Shown: positions 8,349 through 18,418, numbered from the stretch's first letter. The stretch: DNA of 38,354 nt from Duncaniella sp. (GCF_029054785.1 NZ_JAIDEN010000147.1:1-38354), one strand, 5' to 3'. Translations and numbers: made by a program. Notes: generated by a model not told the origin, from the letters alone.

Positions 8349-10871
8349 ATGAACAAAACCAGCTCCAAACTCATAACCTTCCTGACCATCTGCCTTGCAG
8401 GCTCAACGGCATCCTTTGGTGAAACCGTCAACCTCAGCAACGGGAATGTCGCATTATGCTGGGAGAAGACCAAGACCGGCTGGCGGCTAAAATCTCTGTC
8501 TGCCGAAGGGATAAATGCCGATATGGCTGTTCATCAGCACAATGTGCTTTACAGCCATGAGAAACCGTCATCAGAAGCTCTCGATCCGGCTGACTTCGGC
8601 GGAAAAGCGAATTTCCCTGAAACCCAATACCGCTATGTGCTCCCCTCGTGGAAGGAAGCTACCGGAGCCGTTGCACTGAACCGCGCCGGAAAGGCCATAT
8701 CTTTCCTGCCTGACAAAGTCGAAAAGATCTCTGAAAACGAAATCAGCATGAGCTACGAATCGCCTGATTTTGCCGTGAAAGAGACCTGGCACCTTGACGG
8801 GATGCAGGATTTGTGTGTCACTGCGACCCTTGAAGCCCGGCGTGACGGATGGTATTCCATCCCGACCCCGTCGATATGCGCGGTAGCGCCACAGGACATT
8901 GATTTCGCACTCATCCCCGGTGTACTCCACGGCCACGAAATAAATCCGGAATTTTCTCATGCCTATGCCTACGGCTGGGGCATACCGTCGCAGCCTGTCA
9001 TTTACAGAGAACGCAGCACTTCGACTCTGTCATCAATGCTCACTTCGACCGCCGGACTGACAATAGCCGTGACAGCCGAACCGGAAACAGCCGCAGGTCC
9101 CTGGGGATATGACAAACGCAACACCGGCCTCTGGCGCCTCGGCCTCTCGGCCATGAACCGACAGAAAGAGATCACGCCAACGCTCTATCACCCGGTGCTC
9201 GGAGAGGATGAGTCATTTATGAAATCCGGCGACAAACGGACTTTCTCATTCCGCTACACGATCGCCAAAAACAGCTGGTGGCCGGTGTTTGATCATATCG
9301 TAAATGATATCTACCGTTTCAAAGACGCCCTGCGCCTGAGAGAGAACAAACGCTCACTGACCGACAGGCTCTACTCCATCCACCGCTATGTAGTCAATGA
9401 CAGCACCTCGAAATGGCACACCGTAGAGTTCGAAGGATCGACAATCGGCGCTCAGGAATATCTCGGAGGAGTCTACAAGGCTAATAAGGATGCCATGAAG
9501 AATGCCGACTACGGCGCAATGTGGATGCTCGGTGCCATGACCTCCGACTCACTGCTCACAAGCAAAAGACTCCCCTATGCCCTCAATTTCAAACTCCGAC
9601 AGCAATCTGCCGAGAGCGGCTTCATGAAAGGCGCTTCCCGCGGACAGTATTATCTGAAAGGCAGCCGTCAGTTTGTCGAGGAATGGGGTCCATACACCGA
9701 ACCGATCGCAACCACATATTACATGCTGATGGACCTCGGCAACATCTGCCTTTTCGAGCCGCAGAACAATGAACTGAAAAATATGATCCGCAATGCAGCC
9801 GATTGCCTGATCCGCTGGCAGGCGGCTGACGGAAGCTGGGCTGTGGCCTATGAGAATGAAACAAACAAGCCCGCGTTCAGCGATCTCAAAGACTACCGTC
9901 CTACATTCTATGGACTGCTGATCGCTTACCGTATTCTCGGAGATGAAAAATATCTCGCCGCCGCACGCCGTGGTGCAGACTGGCTGATCAGAAATGCCGT
10001 CGACACCGATTGCTGGCTTGGAGTCTGCGGTGACACCCGCTTCGCAGCTGATTTCGCGACAATCCAGGCCGCACAGGCTCTCCTGGAACTCTTCGATCAG
10101 ACCGGCGAGGCCACCTACCGCAACGCGGCTATCCGCACAGCGCGCTTCTACACCACATCGGTCTACACCAACCCCATTGCAAGCGAAAAACCTTGCAAAG
10201 TCAAAGGGATTGAACGCAAAGACTGGGAAATCAGCCAGTCCGGCCTGTCATACGAACACGGCGGCATCATCGGCTCAACCAACCTGCATGGTCCGATCCT
10301 GCTTGCCTCCCACGCCGGTATGTTTGTCAGGATGTATGGCCTAACAGGTGACAGCCTTTTCCTCGACATGGCCCGTGCGGCAGCCATCGGGCGAGATGCC
10401 TTTGTCGACAATGAAACAGGAGTCGCATCCTACTATTGGGCCGCAATGAACCGCGGGGCAGGTCCATATCCTCACCATGCCTGGTGGCAGATGGGATGGA
10501 TCACAGACTATCTGGTCTCGGAACTCGAACTCCGCAGCGAAGGCAAAATCTCTTTCCCTGCCGGATTCATCACTCCCAAAGTCGGTCCGCACCGCACCTA
10601 CGCATTCCAGCCAGGCTCTGTCTATGGCGAGAAAGCCAGCCTCATCATGCGTCACGGCGCTGCCGCCTGTGACAATCCCAACGTGGAAGTACTTTTGGCA
10701 AAAGGCGAAAAAAATCTTTTCATCATGCTTCTCAACGATCTTGATTCATCGCAGAAAGCGACTGTCACGACTGACGCCAAAACTCTGGAAAACGCCGGTG
10801 CAAAAAACACTTATAAACGCACTCTGCGCCCCTACGGACTGGAAATAATCAAAATACCCTACAAGAAATGA
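8349..10871 (+). CDS. Secreted putative glycan-active enzyme with mutarotase-like N-domain and alpha/alpha-toroid core
   Basis: This 840-residue protein has a type I signal peptide (about 1-24). The N-terminal region is beta-rich and resembles the beta-sandwich preceding many (alpha/alpha)6 glycosidases and lyases. From about residue 330 it becomes helical, with repeated hairpins such as LIRWQAADGSW, FYGLLIAYRILGDEKYLAAARRGADWLIR and TIQAAQALLELF, an alpha/alpha-toroid pattern. A C-terminal beta domain closes the protein. Conserved acidic and aromatic segments (VEEWGPYTEP near 443, DLKDYRPTFYG) could line a catalytic cleft. I do not recognise a defined CAZy family. The next gene encodes a diverged paralogue (shared HHxxxxxxxxTDYLVSE and (I/V)SFP blocks at matching positions) and overlaps this gene's stop. 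Glycoside hydrolase or polysaccharide lyase activity is inferred from fold and context. Confidence 0.62.
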   Translation: MNKTSSKLITFLTICLAGSTASFGETVNLSNGNVALCWEKTKTGWRLKSLSAEGINADMAVHQHNVLYSHEKPSSEALDPADFGGKANFPETQYRYVLPSWKEATGAVALNRAGKAISFLPDKVEKISENEISMSYESPDFAVKETWHLDGMQDLCVTATLEARRDGWYSIPTPSICAVAPQDIDFALIPGVLHGHEINPEFSHAYAYGWGIPSQPVIYRERSTSTLSSMLTSTAGLTIAVTAEPETAAGPWGYDKRNTGLWRLGLSAMNRQKEITPTLYHPVLGEDESFMKSGDKRTFSFRYTIAKNSWWPVFDHIVNDIYRFKDALRLRENKRSLTDRLYSIHRYVVNDSTSKWHTVEFEGSTIGAQEYLGGVYKANKDAMKNADYGAMWMLGAMTSDSLLTSKRLPYALNFKLRQQSAESGFMKGASRGQYYLKGSRQFVEEWGPYTEPIATTYYMLMDLGNICLFEPQNNELKNMIRNAADCLIRWQAADGSWAVAYENETNKPAFSDLKDYRPTFYGLLIAYRILGDEKYLAAARRGADWLIRNAVDTDCWLGVCGDTRFAADFATIQAAQALLELFDQTGEATYRNAAIRTARFYTTSVYTNPIASEKPCKVKGIERKDWEISQSGLSYEHGGIIGSTNLHGPILLASHAGMFVRMYGLTGDSLFLDMARAAAIGRDAFVDNETGVASYYWAAMNRGAGPYPHHAWWQMGWITDYLVSELELRSEGKISFPAGFITPKVGPHRTYAFQPGSVYGEKASLIMRHGAAACDNPNVEVLLAKGEKNLFIMLLNDLDSSQKATVTTDAKTLENAGAKNTYKRTLRPYGLEIIKIPYKK

Positions 10872-13780
10872 AACTGCGAAACCTCATACTTCCGGCCCTG
10901 CTCACCGTAATAGGCCACACAGCTTCCGCTCAGCAGCCGGGCTCACCGATGATCACCCCGCCGCTGCCGATTGACAGCCATGCAGAATCAGTTGCCTCCA
11001 TCGGCAACAACAACATCCGGCTTTCCTATGTCAGAGCCGGAGAGGGACATCAGGCCATTGCCTGCACCATGCAGGCGAAAGTCGATGGCCGATGGCAGTA
11101 TTTCATGTCACCGATGGAGGACAACAAAGTATTCGTCATCACAGGTCCCAAGAGGCTGAAACGCCCCAATTACAAGTCGTTTTATCCGGGCTGGACAAGC
11201 GGTGACTCAATCACAACCAACCCCTATCTCAGCGGTTCGGTCTGTGAGGCTGTTCCTGTCAGAGCCTGGAACGAAGACAAGAACACGATCGCTGTCGAAT
11301 ATGTCACCGCCGGAAACCACACCGTCCGCGGGAAATGGCAACTGTCAAAAGCAGGCAAAAGCCTTGATCTCACTCTTGAATTCACCCCGTCGCAGGCGGG
11401 CTGTTACAGCCTTGGAGTGATGGCGCTCCATGCAGCCCTGCCCACAGCCGTTGACAACGTGCTTCTGCCTCCGATGTATCAATACCGACGTCTGCCGGTG
11501 CGTCCGCAGATGCTGCTTTCAGCCATGATGCCGCAACCGTTGGCTATGGTGGAGACATCCGTCGGCGGAAAGAAAATGACTGCGTTTGTCAGCGGCGACA
11601 GCTCGATTTTCCCGCTCGACTGGGGCGGCGTCGACTATTCCCCGATGGGATTCAGCCTTAAAAATCATGCCGATATGGTCGAGGCTGTGGCTTTCTCTCC
11701 GGTTCTTGGCATGGCCGACAGCCAGATGAAACAAGGGGTCAGCGTGAGCCGCAAATTTGTCATCGGCCTGTCAGGACAACAGTGGAACGAGACACTCGAA
11801 CACGTGGCGACCGACATTTATGATGTCCGCGACTACCGCCGTCAGACCGACAAGTCACTGACCGAAACGATGTTCAGCATCATCGACCTGATGAACAACG
11901 AAGAATTCGGCGGCTGGGACAAGGCGATGCGAGGATTCTATGACATCGAAGGAAAACCGACCAAGGCCCCGACTGTTGTCCACTCGGCTCCACTTGCCAT
12001 AATCAGCGCTGCTGTCAATGCCGCTGATGAGGATATGTATCTCAGCCGGGCACTTCCGACAATCGAATATACTCTCTCACGAAAAGGCTACCGCTGGAGC
12101 ACCCGCACAACGGACGAAGGCTACAACAAAGATCCTGAAACCCTGCGCCTCTCACCCTTCGGGTCACAATTCACCACAACATATTTCGAAGGACTCAACC
12201 GCCTGCTCGGAGGCCGTAACGCCTGGCTGCGTGACATCGCCCTGCCGAATGACTCACTGCGCCTTCCGCGCGGATATTCAGCCCCGATCCTCTCATGGGT
12301 CCAGGCCCTCTATGCCTACCGGCTCACCGGCGAGGACAAGTGGCTCCGTAGAGCTAAAAGCACCGCTGTACGCGATGCCGACATGCACATCTACAAGAAC
12401 AGCACCAAGCCGATGCGCTATCAGGCGTTCTACAATTCGACCATCTATGCTCCCTGGTGGGACTTCATCGACCTGTATGAAACGACTAAAGACCGACGCT
12501 TCCTTGAAGCGGCCCGCTATGGCGCAGCCCACACTTTGGCAGGTATCCGCAGCTGGCCCGCAGTCAGGGATTCGGTCCAGACGATACATCCCGGCGGCAT
12601 CTACAACGGCAACACCACTATGTGGTGGAAAGGATCCGAGCAATATCGACTGGGCTTCCCCCGGAAGGAAGGCGATGCGCCTGAGCATGAAGTCGAACAG
12701 TGGAAAGTCTCTCCAGTCGGACTCGGCTTCGAACAGCCCTCGACATATTTCCTGCGGAACAAAGGCAAGGTTGTGCGCCCGGTTTTCATGAGTTCATGGG
12801 CTCCGTCACTGCTGCGCCTGAACCAGCACACAGGTCTTGAAATCTTTGACACCTATGCCCGCAATGCCGTCATCGGACGCTTCACAAACTATCCGGGCTA
12901 CTATGCCACAGGCTATACGGACATAACCATGAAGGAGAATTTCCCCTACGAGGGACCTGACGTAAGCTCGATCTACTATCACCACATTCCGCCACACCTT
13001 GCATTCACCGCCGACTATCTGGTCAGTGAGGCAGTGCAGCGAAGCGGCGGAAAAGTCTCCTTCCCCTACGGTAAACAGGAGGGCTTTGTATGGTTCTCAA
13101 ACCGTGTGTTCGGCGGAGAGGCCGGAACAGTCCATGACGACACCAACGTCCATCTGTGGCTGAAAAAAGGTCTTGTCAGCAGCGAAAATCCGGAAATCAA
13201 CTATCTGACCGCAGTCTCTGACAGACAGCTGTGGCTGCTTCTCTGCAACGAGAGCCGGGAGACTGCCGCGACCACTGTCACCCTAAGCCCCGGACTGGCT
13301 GCAATCGTCGATCAGGAGAAAGCCGCCTCTGTCAGCGCCAACGGAAGCCGCAAAAAAGTGCAGGCCGACAACAATTCTCTTGAAATCATCCTTTCGCCGA
13401 AAGGATTTACAGCTGTGTCTCTGCCTCTGACCGCAGATGCCACCTCAAAAAACAGCGACCTCAGGACCATCCTCGGAGTGAACTCCGTCCCGGTTCTCAA
13501 AAACGGCTACAAAGTCATTGACAGCTCAACGGCAGCCGGACGCATCTACGTATTCCGCATTCGCTCCCCCTTCGGCTGGGATTCAGTCTATGGTTTCTGC
13601 GAGACTCCGCCGGTCGAAGGTCTTTCGGTCAGCGTTGACTGCAACGGCAGACAGATCGGACTTGGAGAATATCCCTACGAATGGTCCTTTGCCAAATTCA
13701 GTCCGTCCGACAGAATCACAATGAAAATCAACCTGGCCGACAAGTCAGGAAAACAGAAAACCCTTGATATTGAAATCTGA
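10868..13780 (+). CDS. Secreted paralogue of the preceding toroid protein, with extra C-terminal domain
   Basis: This 970-residue protein has a type I signal peptide ending ASA-Q (about residue 21). Its ATG overlaps the previous stop codon (ATGA), implying translational coupling. The architecture parallels the upstream protein: beta-rich N-half, a helical toroid from about 330 (APILSWVQALYAYRLTGEDKWLRRA, FIDLYETTKDRRFLEAARYGA), then HHIPPHLAFTADYLVSE near 705, VSFPYGK and a beta domain with RQLWLLLCNESRE. It carries roughly 100 more C-terminal residues, another probable beta-sandwich. Identity to the neighbour looks low, so the two probably act on different linkages. No defined family is recognised; a glycan-active role is inferred from context. 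Confidence 0.58.
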   Translation: MKLRNLILPALLTVIGHTASAQQPGSPMITPPLPIDSHAESVASIGNNNIRLSYVRAGEGHQAIACTMQAKVDGRWQYFMSPMEDNKVFVITGPKRLKRPNYKSFYPGWTSGDSITTNPYLSGSVCEAVPVRAWNEDKNTIAVEYVTAGNHTVRGKWQLSKAGKSLDLTLEFTPSQAGCYSLGVMALHAALPTAVDNVLLPPMYQYRRLPVRPQMLLSAMMPQPLAMVETSVGGKKMTAFVSGDSSIFPLDWGGVDYSPMGFSLKNHADMVEAVAFSPVLGMADSQMKQGVSVSRKFVIGLSGQQWNETLEHVATDIYDVRDYRRQTDKSLTETMFSIIDLMNNEEFGGWDKAMRGFYDIEGKPTKAPTVVHSAPLAIISAAVNAADEDMYLSRALPTIEYTLSRKGYRWSTRTTDEGYNKDPETLRLSPFGSQFTTTYFEGLNRLLGGRNAWLRDIALPNDSLRLPRGYSAPILSWVQALYAYRLTGEDKWLRRAKSTAVRDADMHIYKNSTKPMRYQAFYNSTIYAPWWDFIDLYETTKDRRFLEAARYGAAHTLAGIRSWPAVRDSVQTIHPGGIYNGNTTMWWKGSEQYRLGFPRKEGDAPEHEVEQWKVSPVGLGFEQPSTYFLRNKGKVVRPVFMSSWAPSLLRLNQHTGLEIFDTYARNAVIGRFTNYPGYYATGYTDITMKENFPYEGPDVSSIYYHHIPPHLAFTADYLVSEAVQRSGGKVSFPYGKQEGFVWFSNRVFGGEAGTVHDDTNVHLWLKKGLVSSENPEINYLTAVSDRQLWLLLCNESRETAATTVTLSPGLAAIVDQEKAASVSANGSRKKVQADNNSLEIILSPKGFTAVSLPLTADATSKNSDLRTILGVNSVPVLKNGYKVIDSSTAAGRIYVFRIRSPFGWDSVYGFCETPPVEGLSVSVDCNGRQIGLGEYPYEWSFAKFSPSDRITMKINLADKSGKQKTLDIEI

Positions 13781-13791
13781 GATACCGATAT

Positions 13792-15810
13792 ATGAAAAAA
13801 ATTCTATTGACAGCCATATTGCTGTTCGGATCTGTCCTTCCGCAGATCGCCCAGAACAGTCCTGCGTCACAGTCAGCATCACTGACTTTCGACACCAGCC
13901 GTAAAGACATTCCGCTCATTGAGCCGGGCAAAGGCGTCGGCGACAAGGAATGCACCGTGCGCGGAGGCATGCCGACGTTCCACAAGAAAGTCAACGGCGG
14001 CGAGCCTGTGACCATAGCTCTCTTAGGTGGCAGCATCACTCATGGCGGCTTCTGCTATCGTCTGCAACTGGCAAAATATCTTGAGCAACAGTATAAGGAC
14101 ACCCGTTTCACATGGATCAATGCCGGAGTCCCAGGCACAGGAAGTGATCTTGGTGCATTCAGAGTCGATGAGCAGGTTCTCACGGCCCGTCCCGACATTG
14201 TTTTCATTGATTTCTCTGTTAACGGTGCCTACACTCCGGCAATGGAAGGGATTATCCGCAAAATCCGGAAACAGTCTCCTGAGACAGATATCTGTCTGCT
14301 CTATGCCGCCACTGAGCCTCACATGAGGGAATATCAGAAAGGCTCACTTCCGGCTCCTGTCAGAGAAGAAGAGAAACTCGCCGACCACTATCAGCTGCCG
14401 TCTGTCCACATGGCTATGGAAGCTGCGGCTCTTGAGGCTGAAGGGAAACTCGTCTGGAAAGGCAAAAAGGATGAAGTCACTGACAAGATACTCTTCTCGG
14501 CCGATGGACTTCATCCGGCCAAAGCCGGCGGCAATCTCTACGCCTCGGCCATCGCCCGCGCCATTGAGAAATGTGGCACAGCCAAACCGGCTCCCCGAAA
14601 AGCTCTCCCCTCTCCTCTCTATGGCGAAGAGTGGGACAATGCAAAAATGTATGTTCCGGCGGAGGTATGTAAGAAACATGGACTGTGGCGCGATGTCGAT
14701 GCTGCAAAAGACAGCCGCATGAAGCAATTCTCGTCATGGTTTCCCGCTGTGAGGACAAGCGGACATCCGGCTTCAACCCTGTCATTCGCATTTGACGGCG
14801 ACATGTTCGGCATATTCGACATCGGCGGTCCTGAAATGGGGCAGCTCGAAATTTATGTCGACGGCCAGATGATACGTCTGAAAAAACTCGCCGACGACGG
14901 CTCGCGTGTAATGGAAGCTGCCGACCTGACCGGGTCCCACTATCTCAACCGCTTCAACCGTTATTGCAACAAGCGTTACCGCGGCCAGTATGAACTGATC
15001 AGAGTCAAGCCCGGACTGCATCAGGTCACCATCAGACTCAGCGACAAGAATTCGGACAAGCGGGCGATTCTCGGAGAAAAGCAACTGAAAGACATCGAGG
15101 AGAACCCTGAAAAATATGACAAGACCTATCTGATGCTTGGCCGCCTGCTTGTGCGTGGTGAAATCGCGGAATGCAAACCGATAAAAGGTCTTCCAAAGAT
15201 GGCCCAGCAACTCAAATGGGAGAAAAAAATCACCGACTACATGGAGCGCGATGAGGAACAGTCTAAATTAAACGATGCCACTCTTGTCGTGGGCAGTTCG
15301 TCGATCGACCTTTGGAAATCACTGGAGACCGACTTTCCCGGCCACAATGTGATACGCCGCGGAGTCTCAGGAACCAAAGCCATTGACCTCTACAACTATC
15401 GCCATCTGCTGATCGAGCCGTTCAATCCGCGCCGCATCATCATTTACGAAGGTGACAATGAGATCGGCTTCAAATGGGAAGTGGACGAGATGATGGAATC
15501 AATGAAAAAACTCTTCTTCGAAATCCGCAGGATGAAACCTGAGGCCGAAATCTACCTTGTGTCTGTCAAACCATCCCCTGCAAGAGTCAGCAGCCTTGAA
15601 AAAACACAGACTTTCAACAGGCTGCTGAAAGAATTCGCCCTCAGTCAGCCGAATGCCGGATTCATAGACATCCACACCCCGATGCTCGATGCCGACGGCA
15701 ATGTCAGACCCGAACTCTACCTGAAAGACCGTCTGCACCCCTCAAACGAAGGCTATGACATCTGGCGCAAGGAATTCGGTAAGGTAATCGAATCTTCAGA
15801 CAAAAAATAA
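13792..15810 (+). CDS. Secreted bimodular SGNH/GDSL hydrolase (putative carbohydrate esterase)
   Basis: This 672-residue protein has a signal peptide of about 20 residues and two separate SGNH domains. Domain 1 has GGSIT (Ser81), NAGVPGTG, an SVNGA block (Asn144) and DGLHP (Asp238/His241). Domain 2, from about 490, has VGSSSI (Ser503), GVSGT, YEGDNEIG (Asn556) and DRLHPSNEGY (Asp646/His649). Both catalytic sets look complete. A beta-sandwich-like linker of about 300-430 (LEIYVDG, LHQVTIRL) separates them. Such enzymes usually remove acetyl or other ester groups from polysaccharides. Two intact sites suggest two positions or two ester types on the substrate. The gene starts 11 bp after the toroid paralogue. 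Confidence 0.87.
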   Translation: MKKILLTAILLFGSVLPQIAQNSPASQSASLTFDTSRKDIPLIEPGKGVGDKECTVRGGMPTFHKKVNGGEPVTIALLGGSITHGGFCYRLQLAKYLEQQYKDTRFTWINAGVPGTGSDLGAFRVDEQVLTARPDIVFIDFSVNGAYTPAMEGIIRKIRKQSPETDICLLYAATEPHMREYQKGSLPAPVREEEKLADHYQLPSVHMAMEAAALEAEGKLVWKGKKDEVTDKILFSADGLHPAKAGGNLYASAIARAIEKCGTAKPAPRKALPSPLYGEEWDNAKMYVPAEVCKKHGLWRDVDAAKDSRMKQFSSWFPAVRTSGHPASTLSFAFDGDMFGIFDIGGPEMGQLEIYVDGQMIRLKKLADDGSRVMEAADLTGSHYLNRFNRYCNKRYRGQYELIRVKPGLHQVTIRLSDKNSDKRAILGEKQLKDIEENPEKYDKTYLMLGRLLVRGEIAECKPIKGLPKMAQQLKWEKKITDYMERDEEQSKLNDATLVVGSSSIDLWKSLETDFPGHNVIRRGVSGTKAIDLYNYRHLLIEPFNPRRIIIYEGDNEIGFKWEVDEMMESMKKLFFEIRRMKPEAEIYLVSVKPSPARVSSLEKTQTFNRLLKEFALSQPNAGFIDIHTPMLDADGNVRPELYLKDRLHPSNEGYDIWRKEFGKVIESSDKK

Positions 15811-15857
15811 CAACCCACAAAAAACATACTTGTAACGACAATTCATAACTGACAACT

Positions 15858-18350
15858 ATGCGCAAGACATTATTATCACTCTCGCTGCTACTGACGGCAA
15901 CAATGGCCAACGCACAGCTGTATAAAGACCCGTCGGCTGATGTCGAAAGCCGTGTCGAAGACCTTTTGGGCCGCATGACACTGGAAGAAAAGATCGACTA
16001 CATCGGTGGATTCAACGGTTTCTATATCCGTGCGATCCCGCGTCTCGACGTGCCTGAAATAAAACTCACCGACGGTCCTGTCGGCACCCATAAGGACGGC
16101 AAAAGCACAGCCTACCCCGCCGGAGTACTGACGGCCTCGACCTGGAACCGCTCTTTGGTCTATGAACTTGGCAAGCAGCTCGGACGTGACAGCAAGGCCC
16201 GCGGAGTCCACATCCTGCTCGGCCCCGGTGTCAACATTCTGAGAGCTCCTATGTGTGGCCGCAATTTCGAATATTTCACCGAAGATCCATATCTAAATGC
16301 TGAAACCGCCTGCGCTTATGTCAGCGGTCTTCAGGATCAGGGAGTCGTGGCCACACTCAAACACTATGCCGCCAACAATCAGGAATGGGACCGCAACAAC
16401 GTCAGCAGTGACATCGACGAACGCACCCTTCACGAAATCTATTTCCCGGCCTTCAAAGCAGCAATCCAGAAGGCCAAGGCCGGAAGCGTCATGGACAGCT
16501 ACAATCCGGTCAACGGTGTGCATGCCACACAGAGTGACTATCTCAACAATCAGGTGCTCCGCAGCCAGTGGGGATTCGACGGTGTGGTGATGAGCGACTG
16601 GTCTGCGACCTATGACGGTGTCGAGGCTGCCAACGGTGGTCTTGACCTCGAAATGCCGCGTGCTAAATGGATGAACCGCGACATCCTTATCCCTGCGATC
16701 AATGAGGGCAAAGTCACCGAAGAGACCATCAACGACAAGGTACGCCGCATACTTCGGCTCATCTTCTCATTCGGATTCTTTGAAAACCAGCAGCATGATC
16801 CGTCAATCCCGATGGACAATCCCCAGGGAGCGGCAGCAGCCTTGCAGCTTGCCCGCGAAGGAATAGTGCTTCTGAAAAACGAAGGCGACCTCCTGCCTGT
16901 CAGACCGTCTGTAAAGCGGATTGCGGTGATCGGCCCCAATGCCAACAGCTATATTTCAGGTGGCGGAAGTTCCTATACCTTCCCCTTCCATAGTGTCTCG
17001 CTCCTTGACGGCATAAAGGCCCAGGCCGGAGAAAACGTGGAGATCCTCTATTCTCCCGGTCTGCCGACTCTGCCTGAAACCGTGGCTTCGTCTGTCTTTT
17101 TCACTGAACAAGGCTCGTCACAGCGTGGTCTGAAAGCCGAATTCTTCAACAATCCGAAACTCAAAGGCGAACCGACAGAGACAAAGATCGACACGATCGT
17201 CCATATTCCTAACGGTTACCATATCGCAACTGAACGTCGCGGCCTTCCCTATGACCACTGCTCGATGAGATGGTCAGGAGTGGTCCGTCCGGAAAAATCA
17301 GCCGACTACCGCTTCATTGTCCGCGGATTTGACGGATTCAGACTTAAAATCGCTGATGAAATGGTGATCAACGAATGGCGCGACCAGGGCATCACCATGC
17401 GTGAAGTAGTCATCCCGATGGAAGCCGGCAAAGAATATCCTGTCGTATTGGAATATTTCGCCAATGTCCACCCCGTTGACATCTCCTTCGGATGGCGCGA
17501 AGACAAACTCCTTTTCGACGAAGCCGCCGAACTTGCCGCCAAGGCTGACATCGCACTGGTGAGCATCGGTTTCAACGAAAGCCTCGAACGCGAAAGCAAC
17601 GACCGCCCCTTTGAGCTGCCTCAGTATCAGGACAGCCTTGTCAACTGCGTTTTCAAAGCCAATCCCAATACCGTTGTCCTTCTCAATGCCGGCAGCAACG
17701 TCGACATGAACCGCTGGGCCGACCGGATTCCGTCGCTGCTCTATCTGTGGTATCCCGGCCAGGAAGGCGGCACCGCTGCTGCTGAAATCCTTTTCGGCAA
17801 AACCAATCCGAGCGGCAAACTTCCGGTGTCGTTTGAAAAACGCTGGGAAGACAATCCGGCCTATCCATATTACTACGATCCTGATGGCGACAAGCGGGTC
17901 GCTTATGGCGAAGGTCTGATGGTTGGCTATCGCCATTACGACAGCAACAACGTTGCTCCCCGATTTGCTTTCGGTCATGGGAAAAGCTACACGACATTCA
18001 GCTACTCGGATCTCAGGATCAAGAACGAAGGCAGCAAAAAAGCTCCTCTCTACCGAGTTTCATTCAAAGTGAGCAACACCGGTAACATGGACGGCATGGA
18101 AACAGCTCAGGTCTATGTGCGCCCCATTGACCCGAAAGTTGTCCGACCCTACAAAGAGCTGAAAGGCTATGACAAAAAAATGATCCGCAAAGGCGAATCG
18201 CAGACCTATGAAATCATGCTTGACAACGAGGCTTTCGCCTACTATAAACCGGAACTCAAAGATTTCGGCTGGGACGCAGGCGAATATGAAATTTTAGTCG
18301 GCACAGCCTCTGACCGCATCCTCCTCAGAGGGAAAGTAAAGCTGAAATAA
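15858..18350 (+). CDS. Glycoside hydrolase family 3 beta-glycosidase with PA14 insert
   Basis: This 830-residue protein has a type I signal peptide ending ANA-Q (residue 20). The GH3 N-terminal barrel shows MTLEEKI, DGPVG, GRNFEYFTEDPYL, KHYAANNQE and GFDGVVMSDW with predicted nucleophile Asp247. The second GH3 domain is interrupted by a PA14 domain (about 422-560: LKAEFF, WSGVVRPEKSADYRF, FDGFRLKI). It resumes with ESLERESNDRPFELP, where Glu579 is the likely acid/base, and ends in a fibronectin-III-like domain. Family members release terminal beta-glucose, beta-xylose or related sugars. The exact specificity cannot be read here, although PA14 insertions often limit acceptable chain length. 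It is the last PUL gene, before a strong terminator. Confidence 0.95.
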   Translation: MRKTLLSLSLLLTATMANAQLYKDPSADVESRVEDLLGRMTLEEKIDYIGGFNGFYIRAIPRLDVPEIKLTDGPVGTHKDGKSTAYPAGVLTASTWNRSLVYELGKQLGRDSKARGVHILLGPGVNILRAPMCGRNFEYFTEDPYLNAETACAYVSGLQDQGVVATLKHYAANNQEWDRNNVSSDIDERTLHEIYFPAFKAAIQKAKAGSVMDSYNPVNGVHATQSDYLNNQVLRSQWGFDGVVMSDWSATYDGVEAANGGLDLEMPRAKWMNRDILIPAINEGKVTEETINDKVRRILRLIFSFGFFENQQHDPSIPMDNPQGAAAALQLAREGIVLLKNEGDLLPVRPSVKRIAVIGPNANSYISGGGSSYTFPFHSVSLLDGIKAQAGENVEILYSPGLPTLPETVASSVFFTEQGSSQRGLKAEFFNNPKLKGEPTETKIDTIVHIPNGYHIATERRGLPYDHCSMRWSGVVRPEKSADYRFIVRGFDGFRLKIADEMVINEWRDQGITMREVVIPMEAGKEYPVVLEYFANVHPVDISFGWREDKLLFDEAAELAAKADIALVSIGFNESLERESNDRPFELPQYQDSLVNCVFKANPNTVVLLNAGSNVDMNRWADRIPSLLYLWYPGQEGGTAAAEILFGKTNPSGKLPVSFEKRWEDNPAYPYYYDPDGDKRVAYGEGLMVGYRHYDSNNVAPRFAFGHGKSYTTFSYSDLRIKNEGSKKAPLYRVSFKVSNTGNMDGMETAQVYVRPIDPKVVRPYKELKGYDKKMIRKGESQTYEIMLDNEAFAYYKPELKDFGWDAGEYEILVGTASDRILLRGKVKLK

Positions 18351-18418
18351 GTCCCCGCCCTATACGATCATAGCTGCAACCATAACTCTGCTACTGACAT
18401 ACAACCAACTAACCCAGA

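Noticed and set aside
12018..12791. Plus-strand open frame of 257 codons
   Set aside because: Out-of-frame shadow of the toroid paralogue; Ser/Thr/Arg/Pro-rich low-information translation.
17298..17978. Minus-strand open frame of 226 codons
   Set aside because: Antisense to the GH3 gene, no recognisable motif or promoter.
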